40,413 nucleotides of DNA from Phormidesmis sp. RL_2_1 (GCA_012033015.1 JAAUPS010000016.1:1-40413), one strand, 5' to 3'. Counted from the stretch's first letter, positions 16,320 through 25,444 are shown. The notes: generated from the sequence alone by a model not told the origin. Translations and numbers: made by a program.

Positions 16320-18371
16320 TTTATAAAGATAGAAACTAAACCAATAGAATAAAAACTAGGCTGTTGGCACCGCCACCGATCGATCGGCACTTCTGCAATT
16401 GTAATCTCGCGTTTGATGTCTAACGATTGCAAGTGCTTAACCGGATTATCCGGATTGAAAACGCTGCCGTCAAATAGGGTAAAGGAGACTCTTTCTGGCT
16501 CTAATCTAGGCATATTGAGCTGCCTGGCGGCTTCTTCGTAGATATCGGCCCTGCGGACGCGATCGACAATTTCAATCCAATTGCGTGGAAAGGGCACCCA
16601 CCCCCATCGCGCCATTTGAACCAAAATCCACAGTGCTTCAACGCGACTGGGGCAGTTGGTGATGTTGGCATAAAATTCGTGGTAGTTGGGCAGGCTCTCC
16701 GGTGCGGCTTCGGTGCCGCGATCATAAGGATCTAAAAATCCGGGGCGCAAGTAGCGGGCCTCACAGCCCAAATAGTCGGGGGGTGAAATGAGGTGAACAA
16801 TTTCTTCGCGGTGGCGGCGATCGTCGCAGTATTGGCAGGCTTCTATGAGGGCTTTCACAAGAGCCACGTGGGTGGTTGGGTATTGGTTCGCCCAAGCTTC
16901 GCTAACGCCTAATACTTTCTCTAAATAGTTGGGCCAAATTTCTAAATCGGTGGCGATCACAAAGCCTACTTTTTCGGCAACGGCTTTTGCATTCCACGGT
17001 TCGCCTGCGCAGTAGCCGTCAATGTTACCCACTTTAAGATTGTCAAACATTTCTGCTGGGGAAATGCTAATCAGTTCTACATCTCGATCGGGGTCAATAC
17101 CTTGGGTGGCTAGCCAATAGCGCAGCATCAGGTTGTGCATGGAGGCTTGGCTGACAATGCCGAGTCGATATACGCGGGTGGGGTTGGCGGCGATCACCTG
17201 GCCAAAATCGGCCAATGTGCGAATACCACTGGCATAGAGTTCCTGAGAGAGCGTAATCGCATTGCCGTTGCGCGAAAGGGTTAACGCGCTCAAGGTGGGC
17301 ATGGGGGACTGATTGTTGAGCCCCATTGTCATGGCTAGGGGCATGGCCGCTACCATTTGCGCCGCGTCTAGGCTGCCGTTGGTGATGCCCTGTGCGATCG
17401 CCTCCCAACTCGGGGCTTTGACCAAATTCACCTGGGTCAACCCATACTTGGCAAAAACCCTTTTTCTTTGGCCACCACCAAAGGCGCACAGTCCGTCAGC
17501 GGCATATAGCCCAAATTCAAGCTGACTTTCTCTAGGGGTTGCCCAGCAAGGGCCCAATTGGGAGCACAGGAGCCTGAAGCTGCTGTTTCTTGGCTTTTTT
17601 CTGCTGGTTGAGAAAATAGATAATGTCATTGCGCAAATCGTAATAATCCGGATGGTTGACCACCTCTAAGCGATTGCGAGGGCGCGGAATTGGGACATTG
17701 ATAATTTGACCAATGTGGGAATTTGGCCCATTGGTGAGCATGACAATGCGATCGGCGAGCAGCAAGGCTTCGTCCGCGTCGTGGGTCACCATCAGGCAAG
17801 TGAGCTTGTGCTCTTGGCAAATGGCAATTAACTGCTCTTGCAGGCTGCCTCGGGTCAAAGCATCTAATGCACCAAAGGGTTCATCCAGTAGCAGCAGCTT
17901 GGGGCGAATGGCAAGGGCGCGGGCGATCGCCACTCGCTGCTTCATCCCCCCGGACAGTTGGTCCGGCAGCTTATCCACCGCATGGCGCAAATTGACCATA
18001 TTAATATTGTGATCTACAATCTCGCGCCGCTCCGCAGCCGGTTTTTCCGGATACACCTGATCGACAGCTAAGGCGATATTTTGCCGAACGGTTTTCCAAG
18101 GCAGCAGCGAATAGTTTTGAAACACCACCATTCGATCAGGCCCCGGCTCTTTGACCTGCTTGCCTTCTAAAATAATGCCGCCCTGGGTCGGTTTATCTAA
18201 GCCTGCAACAATGTTGAGCATCGTCGATTTGCCACAGCCAGAATGGCCCAACAAACAAACAAACTCACCCGAATCAATCGTCAAATTAATGTTTTGAAGC
18301 GCCACATATCTGCCGCCGCCCGTCAGTGGAAAAACCCGATCAATATGGTCAATTTCTAGAAACGCAGTCAT
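16295..18371 (-). CDS. nrtC: Nitrate ABC transporter NrtC: ATPase fused to NrtA-like domain (two frameshifts)
   Basis: Joined across two lost bases it is ~692 residues, close to the usual NrtC length. Residues 1-260 form the ATPase: [33 protein letters not shown] linker ([16 protein letters not shown]) leads to a C-terminal domain resembling NrtA, known in NrtC as the nitrate-sensing regulatory part. The first break is in a run of four G at 17535-17538: after LLGNP the frame should continue [20 protein letters not shown]. The second is in A5 at 17453-17457: AKEKGF should continue [11 protein letters not shown]. Both are single-base losses in homopolymers. The fusion distinguishes a nitrate transporter from the related cyanate and bicarbonate systems. 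Confidence 0.88.
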
Positions 18372-18443
18372 GGCAATTCGCTAAAGTTTATAGCGCTAAA
18401 ATTACTGAACCTTTTGACGAGAGCCTTTTAGCGGCTACTGTTG

Positions 18444-19277
18444 CTACTGTTGTGGCTTTGTAGGGACAACCCAAGACGCCAACCATGCCACCAGACGATC
18501 CAAAATCAGGCCGACAATACCCACATAAATCAAAGCCAAAATAATTTCACTCAGTTGGGAACTGTTGTAAGAATCCCAAATAAAGAAACCAATCCCCACG
18601 CCGCCGACCAGCATTTCAGCCGCAACAATCGCTAGCCAAGACAGTCCGATGCCAATCCTGAGCCCCGTAAAAATGTACGGCACTGCAGCCGGAAACATAA
18701 TCTCTTTGAAGTACTTAAACCCTTTCAGCCGCAGCACTTTCGCAACGTTCTTATAGTCTTGAGGAATTTGCTGAACCCCTACGGTCGTATTGATGATAAT
18801 TGGCCAAATTGCGGTAATAAAAATCACAAAAATAGCCGAAGGATTCGCCTCTTGAAAAGCCGCTAGGGCAATTGGTAGCCAAGCCAAGGGGGGCACCGTC
18901 CGCAGGATTTGAAAGAGCGGATCGAGCGCATCGAACATAAACGCATTGGAGCCGATTAAAATGCCGAGCCCAATGCCAACCACCGCCGCTAGGGTATAGC
19001 CCACAGCTACCCGTTGCAGACTGGCTAAAATCTGCCAAAACAGTCCTTTGTCCGTGCCGCCATTGTCAAAGAACGGATCAAAAATTAAATTAGACGTGTC
19101 TTTAAACACCTGGATAGGGTTTGGCAAATTAGCATCAGGGCTGCTGCACACTACCTGCCACAGGGTCAAAATAAACAAAAGCGCAACAAAGGGACGAAAT
19201 AATTTATGCGGCGGATTTTTTATCCAACTCAGCAGCGCCTTTGGCTGAGTAAGTTGGTGATCAAGGTTGGCTGTCAT
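18444..19277 (-). CDS. nrtB: Nitrate ABC transporter permease NrtB
   Basis: The 277-residue inner-membrane protein has about six membrane segments. The coupling-helix (EAA) motif is visible in LKGFKYFKEIMFPAAVPYIF followed by TGLRIGIGLSW. An early segment reads FRPFVALLFILTLWQVVCSS. It lies 72 bp upstream of nrtC in the same direction. The 337-bp gap to nrtA is long for this operon and holds a stem-loop and an nrtD-like fragment. That may set NrtB expression lower than NrtA, as binding proteins are usually needed in excess (inference). Confidence 0.92.
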   Translation of the reverse strand: MTANLDHQLTQPKALLSWIKNPPHKLFRPFVALLFILTLWQVVCSSPDANLPNPIQVFKDTSNLIFDPFFDNGGTDKGLFWQILASLQRVAVGYTLAAVVGIGLGILIGSNAFMFDALDPLFQILRTVPPLAWLPIALAAFQEANPSAIFVIFITAIWPIIINTTVGVQQIPQDYKNVAKVLRLKGFKYFKEIMFPAAVPYIFTGLRIGIGLSWLAIVAAEMLVGGVGIGFFIWDSYNSSQLSEIILALIYVGIVGLILDRLVAWLASWVVPTKPQQ

Positions 19278-19614
19278 GGCATATTAGGGAGTTAAGAGAA
19301 GAGGGCAAGTCAGAAAAGCAAGTCGGAGAGAAACGTCTTCTAAAACCGTGTAAGGCCCCTTGGCGAAGGTAACAGATTGATGCATTGCTGAATTGTGAGC
19401 TTCATTCAGCAAGCGTTGCAGAGCCGTTGATCGTATCTGTTGAGCTGCCTTAGAACGTTTTGATCGGCTAAAACCGTTGCTCAATTAGCAGGTCACTCGC
19501 TTAAGTAAACGTTCTAAGGCACTATCCCAAACTCAGGGATTGCTACTCATTGGCTTTTTCAAGCTGTTGAGACAGTTCTTGAAACGGTCTCGGGAAACGG
19601 TCTCGGGAAAAGTC
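19278..19614. other. nrtA-nrtB intergenic region with nrtD-like fragment
   Basis: The region contains an exact 32-bp copy (19332-19363) of nrtD coding sequence 16075-16106, in the same orientation. In the minus strand it encodes GPYTVLEDV inside a 66-codon open frame (19284-19484) that otherwise resembles nothing. Identity falls off sharply at both ends. A 15-bp inverted repeat follows, and near the nrtA stop there is a short GGTCTCGGGAAA duplication. Confidence 0.75.
19446..19521. repeat. 15-bp perfect inverted repeat in the nrtA-nrtB gap
   Basis: TGCCTTAGAACGTTT (19446-19460) and its exact complement (19507-19521) are separated by 46 bases. No T-run follows, so it is not a classic terminator. 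It could be an mRNA-stabilising stem below nrtA, or the ends of a small transposable element remnant. Confidence 0.75.
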
Positions 19615-20955
19615 CTAGGCTTTTTTGATTTTGAGACTATCTAAGTAGGCTTTTGGATCTTCGGGATCAAATTTCACCCCATCAAAGAAAGTCTCGACCC
19701 CCCGTGAGTCACTCGTCGGGATATCCGCCTCAGCCACCCCAATGGCTGTAGCAGCTTCTTTCCATATATCCGAGCGGTTCACTTGATCGACTAGGGCTTT
19801 GGTGTCCGTATCGGCAGGGATATAGCCCCAGCGAATATCCTCTGTTAAGAACCAAAGATCGTGGCTCTTGTAAGGATAGGAGGCATTATCACGCCAAAAC
19901 TTCATTGCAATGTCGGGATTTTCAACCGTGCGGCCATTGCCGTAATCGATATTGCCTTGCATTCTACCGACAATATCTTCAACCGGAACTTTGAACCACT
20001 TGTCTTGGGAAACGATTTCGCACATTTCTTGCTTATTTTCTGGCAAGTCGCACCATTGCTGAGCTTCCAAAACTGCTTTGGTCATCGCTAAAGCCGCCTT
20101 CGGATTGGCATCTACCCAGTCGGCTCGCATCGCAAATGCCTTTTCTGGATGGTCTTTCCACAGCTCTCCGGTCACCAAGGCAGAATAGCCTTGATCTTGG
20201 TTCACAAGCTGAGCGTTCCAGGGTTCACCCACACAGAACGTTTCCATCGCCCCAATTTTCATATTGGCTACCATCTGAGGTGGGGGGACGGGCACCACAG
20301 AAATATCGGTTTCTGGGTTGATGCCGCCCGCTGCTAGCCAGTAGCGTAACCACAAATCGTGGGTGCCGCCGGGAAATGTCATGGCCGCGCTCAGCTCTTT
20401 GTTGTCTGTCTTAGCCTTGGCAAAAACTTCTGTCATTTTGGAGCTATCTGTGCCGATTTTGAGATCGGTGTAATCTTTACTCACCGAAATTCCCTGACCG
20501 TTGACATTCAATCTAGCCAAGATATACATCGGCAAGGGCTGCTTGGTGATCGTGCCCAACGCCATCATGTAGGGCATCGGCGTCAGGATGTGCGCGCCGT
20601 CAATACCGCCGCCAGCGGAGCCTAGTTCCATATTGTCGCGGGTGACGGGCCAAGAAGCTTGTTTTAAAACTTCTACATCTGTCATCCCGTATTTAGCAAA
20701 GATCCCCTTTTCTAGGGCAATAATGAGCGGTGCTGAGTCGGTTAGGGCAATAAATCCTAGCTTAGCAGTTGTTACTTCGGGCGCATCTTCTGGACTAATT
20801 GCCGCTGCTGGGGCGGCTGAATCGGTCGGGCTTGCCGCACTATCGGCAGCTTGATCGGCACTGTCATCGCCTGAGCTACAGCCATGGATGAACAAAGCTG
20901 CGGCAGTTGTTGCTCCGGCGGTAACGATAAACTTGCGACGAGAAACTTTGGACAT
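19615..20955 (-). CDS. nrtA: Nitrate-binding lipoprotein NrtA
   Basis: The protein has 446 residues from ATG 20955, with AGG ten bases upstream. The frame opens six codons earlier, but MSKVSRRKFI is the expected start. SRRKFI is a twin-arginine-like signal, and IHGC is the lipobox, followed by an Asp/Ser/Ala-rich linker. The binding domain carries KLGFIALTDSAPLIIALEKG, AKYGMTDVEVLKQASW, GIDGAHILTPMPYMM, WLRYWLAAGGI, ETFCVGEPWNAQ and WFLTEDIRWGYIP, all typical of NrtA. It captures nitrate outside the membrane and delivers it to NrtB. It is the first gene of nrtABCD. An NtcA-type palindrome lies 454 bp upstream. Confidence 0.93.
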   Translation of the reverse strand: MSKVSRRKFIVTAGATTAAALFIHGCSSGDDSADQAADSAASPTDSAAPAAAISPEDAPEVTTAKLGFIALTDSAPLIIALEKGIFAKYGMTDVEVLKQASWPVTRDNMELGSAGGGIDGAHILTPMPYMMALGTITKQPLPMYILARLNVNGQGISVSKDYTDLKIGTDSSKMTEVFAKAKTDNKELSAAMTFPGGTHDLWLRYWLAAGGINPETDISVVPVPPPQMVANMKIGAMETFCVGEPWNAQLVNQDQGYSALVTGELWKDHPEKAFAMRADWVDANPKAALAMTKAVLEAQQWCDLPENKQEMCEIVSQDKWFKVPVEDIVGRMQGNIDYGNGRTVENPDIAMKFWRDNASYPYKSHDLWFLTEDIRWGYIPADTDTKALVDQVNRSDIWKEAATAIGVAEADIPTSDSRGVETFFDGVKFDPEDPKAYLDSLKIKKA

Positions 20956-21408
20956 AAATGATGACCTACACAAGTGATGGAGATTGAGTTTTGGATTTTA
21001 AAGAGGGTTACCTAAGTTAAGGATGCAACCCAAAATAGCGAAAGGTAACTTAGAAACTAGCTGGCAGTAACGGGCTTAGTTCAGAACATCAACAATCAAC
21101 AACTTTGATGATGCCAATTATTCTTTTTCTTGATCTTTGAATTCCAAGCGCTTGATTCCGAACAACTGAAGCGCTGACGAGAAGTCGCTTTTCCAAGGCA
21201 TCTTCTTTGAGCAGGCTTCTTTAGCTCAGTTTCTGTCGCTTAGTTTTTTTCGGCCTAAGACTGTATCCGCAAGCTGCCGACTAGCCGACAGGATTAATCA
21301 CATATCGTTTTACTTAGACCTTTAACAGGGAATGATGTATTTTTTGATGTTTTGCGTGTTGTGCAATTCAATCGAAGATAAAAGTGACAGATTTCTGGGG
21401 TCTATTTT

Positions 21409-21422
21409 GTATCTCCTTATAC
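21409..21422. promoter_or_regulatory. NtcA-type binding palindrome upstream of nrtA
   Basis: GTATCTCCTTATAC fits GTA-N8-TAC exactly, the consensus of the nitrogen regulator NtcA. It is 454 bp from the nrtA start codon, so a long leader would be needed. A good TAN3T box at the usual 22-23 bp distance was not found. About one such match per 4 kb is expected by chance. Confidence 0.4.
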
Positions 21423-21496
21423 GAAAGGTAGGCCCAGGCAATTTTCCTGCATAGTTGTTATTTGATTTTTGCATAGGGATTGGGATCACTTCAGAT

Positions 21497-21582
21497 GGAA
21501 TTTTGGCTGCGCATACTTTGGAATTTTGGCTGCGCATACTTGTGCAGGGGCGCTTGTGCAGGGGCGCTTGTGAAGGAGCGCT
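21497..21582. repeat. 23-bp duplication followed by three 14-bp units
   Basis: A 23-bp unit (GGAATTTTGGCTGCGCATAC plus TTT) at 21497-21519 recurs at 21520-21542 with one change. TGTGCAGGGGCGCT then repeats at 21541, 21555 and, with two changes, at 21569. Confidence 0.9.
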
Positions 21583-21609
21583 TGGAAGGGGCGGCCAAAG
21601 CGAAACCAA

Positions 21610-21656
21610 GGGCTCTGCTGAGCCGTCTACATGCCTGTAGAGGCTCAGCAGAGCCC
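21610..21656. terminator. Very stable hairpin downstream of ilvA
   Basis: GGGCTCTGCTGAGCC pairs perfectly with its complement (15 bp). After one bulged G the stem continues TCTACA/TGTAGA around a TGCC loop, giving 21 bp in total. It lies 78 bp past the ilvA stop. No T-run follows on either strand, so it may stabilise or process the mRNA instead of ending transcription. Confidence 0.6.
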
Positions 21657-21671
21657 CTCCTCCCTCTAAGC

Positions 21672-21738
21672 TCTACAGCCTCCCTCTACAGGCTTCTACA
21701 GCTTCTACAGCATCTACAGGCTTCTACAGGCTTCTACA
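21672..21738. repeat. TCTACAG array overlapping the ilvA stop codon
   Basis: TCTACAG occurs six times and TCTACAA once, at 21672, 21685, 21695, 21704, 21713, 21723 and 21733, with spacings of 9-13 bp. In the ilvA mRNA sense this is CTGTAGA, and the ilvA stop TAG (21734-21736) is in the first unit. The same heptamer lies in the hairpin at 21610-21656. Confidence 0.88.
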
Positions 21739-23245
21739 AAAAGAGCTGATAGGCCGGATTATGACTTTCATTCCAGTAGCGGTAGCCGAGGGTTTGTAAA
21801 AAGGCTTCCCACTGGGTCATTTCTGTCGGGGGCACTTGCATACCAACGACGATTCTGCCGTAGTCGGCCCCGTGATTACGATAGTGAAATAGGCTGATAT
21901 TCCAATTGGGGCTCATGGCCGATACAAAGTTGGTCAGTGCCCCTGGCCGCTCAGGAAATTCAAAACGATACAGTAGCTCGTGGTCAGCGAGGGCTGATTT
22001 GCCGCCGACCATGTGTCTAAGGTGCATTTTGGAGAGTTCGTCGTCGGTCAAGTCCAGGGTTTTAAAGCCTCTGCTGGCAAAATTTTGCGCAATCTCATGG
22101 GCGTCGGCTCTGCCTTTGACTTTGATGCCGACAAAAATATGGGCTTGGTCTTTGTTGGCAATGCGATAGTTAAATTCACTGATGCTGCGATCGCCCAAAC
22201 AATCACAAAATTTTCCTAGGCTACCCGGCCTTTCTGGAATGGTGACGGCAAAGACTGCCTCACGGTGCTCACCGATTTCGGCGCGTTCAGCGACAAAGCG
22301 GAGCTGATCAAAATTCATGTTGGCACCACAGGCAATGGCGATCAAACTTTGCTGACGAATGCCTTCTCGTTCGACATAGGCTTTGACACCGGCGATTGCC
22401 AATGCCCCCGACGGTTCTAAAATTGAGCGCGTATCTTCAAAAACATCCTTAATCGCCGCGCAGGTATCGTCAGTGGTGACCAAAATAATGTCATCGACAT
22501 ACTGCTGACAGAGGCGGAAGGTTTCTTGCCCGACCTGCCTGACGGCAACGCCATCGGCAAACAGCCCAACTTGCTTGAGGCTGACGCGATCGCCCTTGGC
22601 CAAAGACTGACTCATCGCATCTGCATCTACCGGCTCAACCCCGATAATTTTAATCTCGGGCCTGAGCCGTTTAATATAAGCGGCAATGCCAGAGATTAAT
22701 CCACCGCCGCCAATCGCCACAAAAACGGCATGAATGGGCTTTTGGTACTGCCTCAAAATTTCCATGCCAATGGTGCCCTGACCGGCAATCACATCCGGAT
22801 CATCAAACGGATGGACAAACGTCAGCCCCTTTGCTTTTTCTAACTGGCGCGCGTGGGCATAGGCATCGTCATAGGTATCGCCATGCAAAATCACAGTGCC
22901 TCCACGGGATTTGACAGCATCTACTTTGACTTGTGGGGTGGTCACCGGCATAACGATCGTCGCACTGGTGCCCAGCTTTTTCGCCCCGAGGGCAACGCCT
23001 TGGGCGTGGTTTCCGGCTGACGCTGCGATGACGCCTCGGTTTAATAGCTCAGGAGGAAGCTGAGCCATTTTGTTGTAAGCACCCCGCAGCTTGAACGAAA
23101 ACACTGACTGCATATCTTCTCGTTTGAGCAAAATTTCATTGCCCAATCGCTCAGATAGTCGCGGTGCCCGCTCTAAGGGGGTCTCTTGTGCCACATCGTA
23201 AACGCGGGCTTTGAGGATGCGCTCTAGATAATCAGAATGAACCAC
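21734..23245 (-). CDS. ilvA: Threonine ammonia-lyase (threonine deaminase), biosynthetic
   Basis: The 503-residue cytoplasmic PLP enzyme deaminates threonine to 2-oxobutanoate, the first committed step to isoleucine. The PLP lysine is in SVFSFKLRGAYNKM, the phosphate-binding loop in AIGGGGLISGIAAY, and the asparagine loop in AASAGNHAQGVA. The C-terminal ~170 residues hold two ACT-like regulatory halves (AVFAVTIPERPGSLGKFCD and LLYRFEFPERPGALTNFVS), as expected for the isoleucine-inhibited biosynthetic form. The start is GTG 23245; no in-frame ATG lies nearby. The gene is divergent from mntC with a 218-bp gap. Its stop codon sits in a short tandem array. Confidence 0.95.
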   Translation of the reverse strand: MVHSDYLERILKARVYDVAQETPLERAPRLSERLGNEILLKREDMQSVFSFKLRGAYNKMAQLPPELLNRGVIAASAGNHAQGVALGAKKLGTSATIVMPVTTPQVKVDAVKSRGGTVILHGDTYDDAYAHARQLEKAKGLTFVHPFDDPDVIAGQGTIGMEILRQYQKPIHAVFVAIGGGGLISGIAAYIKRLRPEIKIIGVEPVDADAMSQSLAKGDRVSLKQVGLFADGVAVRQVGQETFRLCQQYVDDIILVTTDDTCAAIKDVFEDTRSILEPSGALAIAGVKAYVEREGIRQQSLIAIACGANMNFDQLRFVAERAEIGEHREAVFAVTIPERPGSLGKFCDCLGDRSISEFNYRIANKDQAHIFVGIKVKGRADAHEIAQNFASRGFKTLDLTDDELSKMHLRHMVGGKSALADHELLYRFEFPERPGALTNFVSAMSPNWNISLFHYRNHGADYGRIVVGMQVPPTEMTQWEAFLQTLGYRYWNESHNPAYQLFL

Positions 23246-23410
23246 AACTGACTCAGAGGAAATAAAGATTACTTTCTACTTTACGCGTTTACTTATGGAA
23301 AAATTCCACCCGATCAGGTTGACCATGCCATGTTCGTGTCATGGCCACGCCAGGTATGGGCTATATCCACCTCCATCAGGGGAGGATTGCCGTAGTTGTC
23401 GTTTCTCCTG

Positions 23411-23449
23411 AATTATGAAACAATTATGAAAAGTGAAAGGATTATGAAA
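23411..23449 (+). promoter_or_regulatory. ATTATGAAA direct repeats upstream of mntC
   Basis: AATTATGAAA at 23411 and 23422 (11 bp apart) and ATTATGAAA at 23441 precede the mntC ribosome-binding site. Two sites one helical turn apart would suit a response regulator such as ManR, the known mnt repressor of cyanobacteria. I cannot confirm that this is its recognition sequence. Confidence 0.4.
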
Positions 23450-23463
23450 CTGAGGTGTTCACC

Positions 23464-24483
23464 ATGACTCGCTTTTTAGGCGTCTCTCTCGGTAAGCGAA
23501 TAGCACGTCCTTGGGGATTGCTCGTCATCGTGCTGGCATTGGCGAGCTGCACGGTCTCTCAAAGTAGCACTGATGGCCAAGTGGCAGGTTCTACGGCGAA
23601 TCCTGGAGCGAATCCTGGAGAAAGTTCTACGGCGAGTTCTGCCAAAGAGCCAAACAGTCCCAAAAAGGTGCTCACGACCTTTACCATTTTGGCGGACATG
23701 GCTCAAAACGTGGCAGGTGATGCCCTTACAGTAGAGTCAATTACCCGCATTGGCGCAGAAATTCACGGTTATGAGCCGGTGCCTAGTGATATTGCTAAAG
23801 CCCAAAATGCCGACCTAATTTTATACAACGGCATGGATTTGGAGCGCTGGTTGGAGCAGTTTTTGCGGAATGTCGATGATGTGCCTGCAGCTATTTTGAG
23901 TGAAGGCATTACCCCGATTGCGATCGCCACAGGCCCCTACGCTGACAAACCTAATCCCCATGCTTGGATGTCGCCCCAAAATGCTTTGGTATATGTTGAG
24001 AATATTCGACAGGCATTTGTTGATCTCGATCCGGCTAATGCCGATATCTACAATGCGAATGCTGCCGCCTATAGCCAATCGCTTGAGGCCATCGATCAGG
24101 CTTTGCAAGCGGCGTTAGCGGCCCTGCCGCCGACCCAGCGGTATTTGGTGACCTGTGAAGGTGCTTTTTCCTATCTTGCCCGTGATTATGGCCTAAAAGA
24201 AATATACATTTGGCCGATCAATGCTGAGCAGCAGTCTACCCCGAAGCAGCTTAAGGCTGTGATCGAGCAGGTGAAGGCCAACAACGTGCCGACGGTATTT
24301 TGTGAGAGTACGGTCAGTGATGAGGCACAAAAGCAAATTGCTCAAGCGACAGGCGCAATGTTCGGTGGCAATCTGTATGTGGATTCACTCTCTACCCCAA
24401 CGGGGCCGGTGCCAACATTTTTAGATCTTTTGCAGTATGACGCTGATGTGATTACCGATGGGCTAATCGGCCGTGAGTCTTAA
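23464..24483 (+). CDS. mntC: Manganese-binding lipoprotein MntC
   Basis: The protein has 339 residues from ATG 23464 with GAGG eight bases upstream. The signal peptide ends at lipobox LALASC (Cys near residue 24), followed by a Ser/Pro-rich linker. The cluster 9 (ZnuA-like) fold binds metal through His in EIHGYEP, His in NPHAWMSP, Glu in FCESTVS and Asp in LYVDSLS. The sequence around these ligands (LTTFTILADMAQNVAGD, LARDYGLKEIYIWPINAEQQ) is very close to what I recall of Synechocystis MntC, so manganese is favoured over zinc. There is no His-rich loop, which also argues against ZnuA. It delivers Mn to MntB; Mn feeds photosystem II. Confidence 0.93.
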   Translation: MTRFLGVSLGKRIARPWGLLVIVLALASCTVSQSSTDGQVAGSTANPGANPGESSTASSAKEPNSPKKVLTTFTILADMAQNVAGDALTVESITRIGAEIHGYEPVPSDIAKAQNADLILYNGMDLERWLEQFLRNVDDVPAAILSEGITPIAIATGPYADKPNPHAWMSPQNALVYVENIRQAFVDLDPANADIYNANAAAYSQSLEAIDQALQAALAALPPTQRYLVTCEGAFSYLARDYGLKEIYIWPINAEQQSTPKQLKAVIEQVKANNVPTVFCESTVSDEAQKQIAQATGAMFGGNLYVDSLSTPTGPVPTFLDLLQYDADVITDGLIGRES

Positions 24484-24563
24484 ATTGAGCTTGATCTTAA
24501 ATCGGGCGAACCAGTTACATGGTGACGGACTGTTGATATGTTCTTTTATTTCTGTTGATTCCT

Positions 24564-25348
24564 ATGGCTTCGGTATCTTCTCAATCTAAAACAGCTTATG
24601 GCATTGCACTCGATAATATTAGCGTGAGCTATAGCAATGCTCGCTTAGCGCTATACAATGCGAGCTGCTACGTTCAGCCGGGAACGATTACGGGCTTAGT
24701 GGGGCCAAATGGTGGCGGTAAGTCTACTTTGTTTAAGGTCATTATGGGCTTTATTGAACCGAGCCAAGGACAAGTCCATATTGACAATCTTTCTATCACC
24801 GCTGCCCAAAAGCAGCAACTGATAGCCTATGTGCCCCAAGCCGATGAAGTGGATTGGAACTTTCCGGTGAGTGTGTTTGATGTGGTGATGATGGGTCGCT
24901 ATGGCTATATGAATATGCTGCGAATGCCTAGTCGCACAGATCGCCGCATTGTCAGAGAAGGTTTGGCGCGGGTGGGCATGAGTGAGTTTCAACATCGCCA
25001 GATTGGAGAACTCTCGGGCGGGCAGAAAAACGAGCTTTTTTGGCGCGTGCTTTGGCTCAAGCAGGCAAAATCATGTTGCTTGATGAGCCCTTTACGGGTG
25101 TAGATGTCAATACGGAAAAGAGCATTGTGAATTTGCTGTTGCAGTTGCGCGACGAGGGGCACACGATCTTGGTGTCTACGCACGATTTGGCTTCGATTTC
25201 TACGTTTTGCGATCGCGTTATTCTGCTCAACCAAACCATTCTTGCTGCTGGCACCACTGCAGAGACCTTCACCGCCGAAAATCTCACCATGACCTTTGGC
25301 GGACTACCGATGAGCAGTTTTGTCCGCTGCGGTCAATCAGTCGCCTGA
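24564..25348 (+). CDS. mntA: Manganese ABC transporter ATP-binding protein MntA (one frameshift)
   Basis: Joined across one lost base the protein has ~261 residues, normal for MntA. The start at ATG 24564 has no obvious ribosome-binding site. The Walker A is [12 protein letters not shown], the Q-loop [16 protein letters not shown], the signature LSGGQKK, the Walker [13 protein letters not shown], and the switch histidine is in VSTHDLAS. The break is in A5 at 25026-25030, within the signature: after LSGGQK the frame should read [14 protein letters not shown]. It energises the MntB channel. The gene lies 80 bp after mntC and 96 bp before mntB. Confidence 0.88.
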
Positions 25349-25444
25349 AACAAAAGCTGCAAATCAACCGGGTCATTCATTTATCCGACCGGCTGCTCGA
25401 CCGGCCATACAACCGATCAAGCGTGAGTCATCAGGAGTCGATGT

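Larger units (their letters stand above)
20956..21733. other. nrtA leader and ilvA 3' region
   Basis: This 778-bp gene-free stretch holds an NtcA-type palindrome (21409), a palindrome AAGCGCTT (21146), a 23-bp direct duplication (21497-21542), a 14-bp tandem repeat (21541-21582), a 21-bp-stem hairpin (21610-21656) and a TCTACAG array running into the ilvA stop. A 95-codon open frame at 21322-21609 (minus) is composed of these repeats and looks spurious. Confidence 0.7.

Noticed and set aside
19284-19484. 66-codon gene between nrtA and nrtB
   Set aside because: Only the nine residues from the nrtD fragment are recognisable; the rest is repeat-derived and there is no clear ribosome-binding site.
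15361-20955. Cyanate or bicarbonate transporter instead of nitrate
   Set aside because: The ATPase fused to an NrtA-like domain and the four-gene order are specific to nitrate systems.
21322-21609. 95-codon gene upstream of nrtA
   Set aside because: It is composed of the 23-bp and 14-bp repeats, with no domain or coding character.
23246-23463. Manganese riboswitch (yybP-ykoY) before mntC
   Set aside because: Only small hairpins (GCCATG/CATGGC and CCTCC/GGAGG) are present; the conserved riboswitch core was not found.
25020-25040. Programmed frameshift in mntA and other genes
   Set aside because: The runs are only three to five bases and no slippery heptamer with a downstream structure is seen; a sequence indel is simpler.
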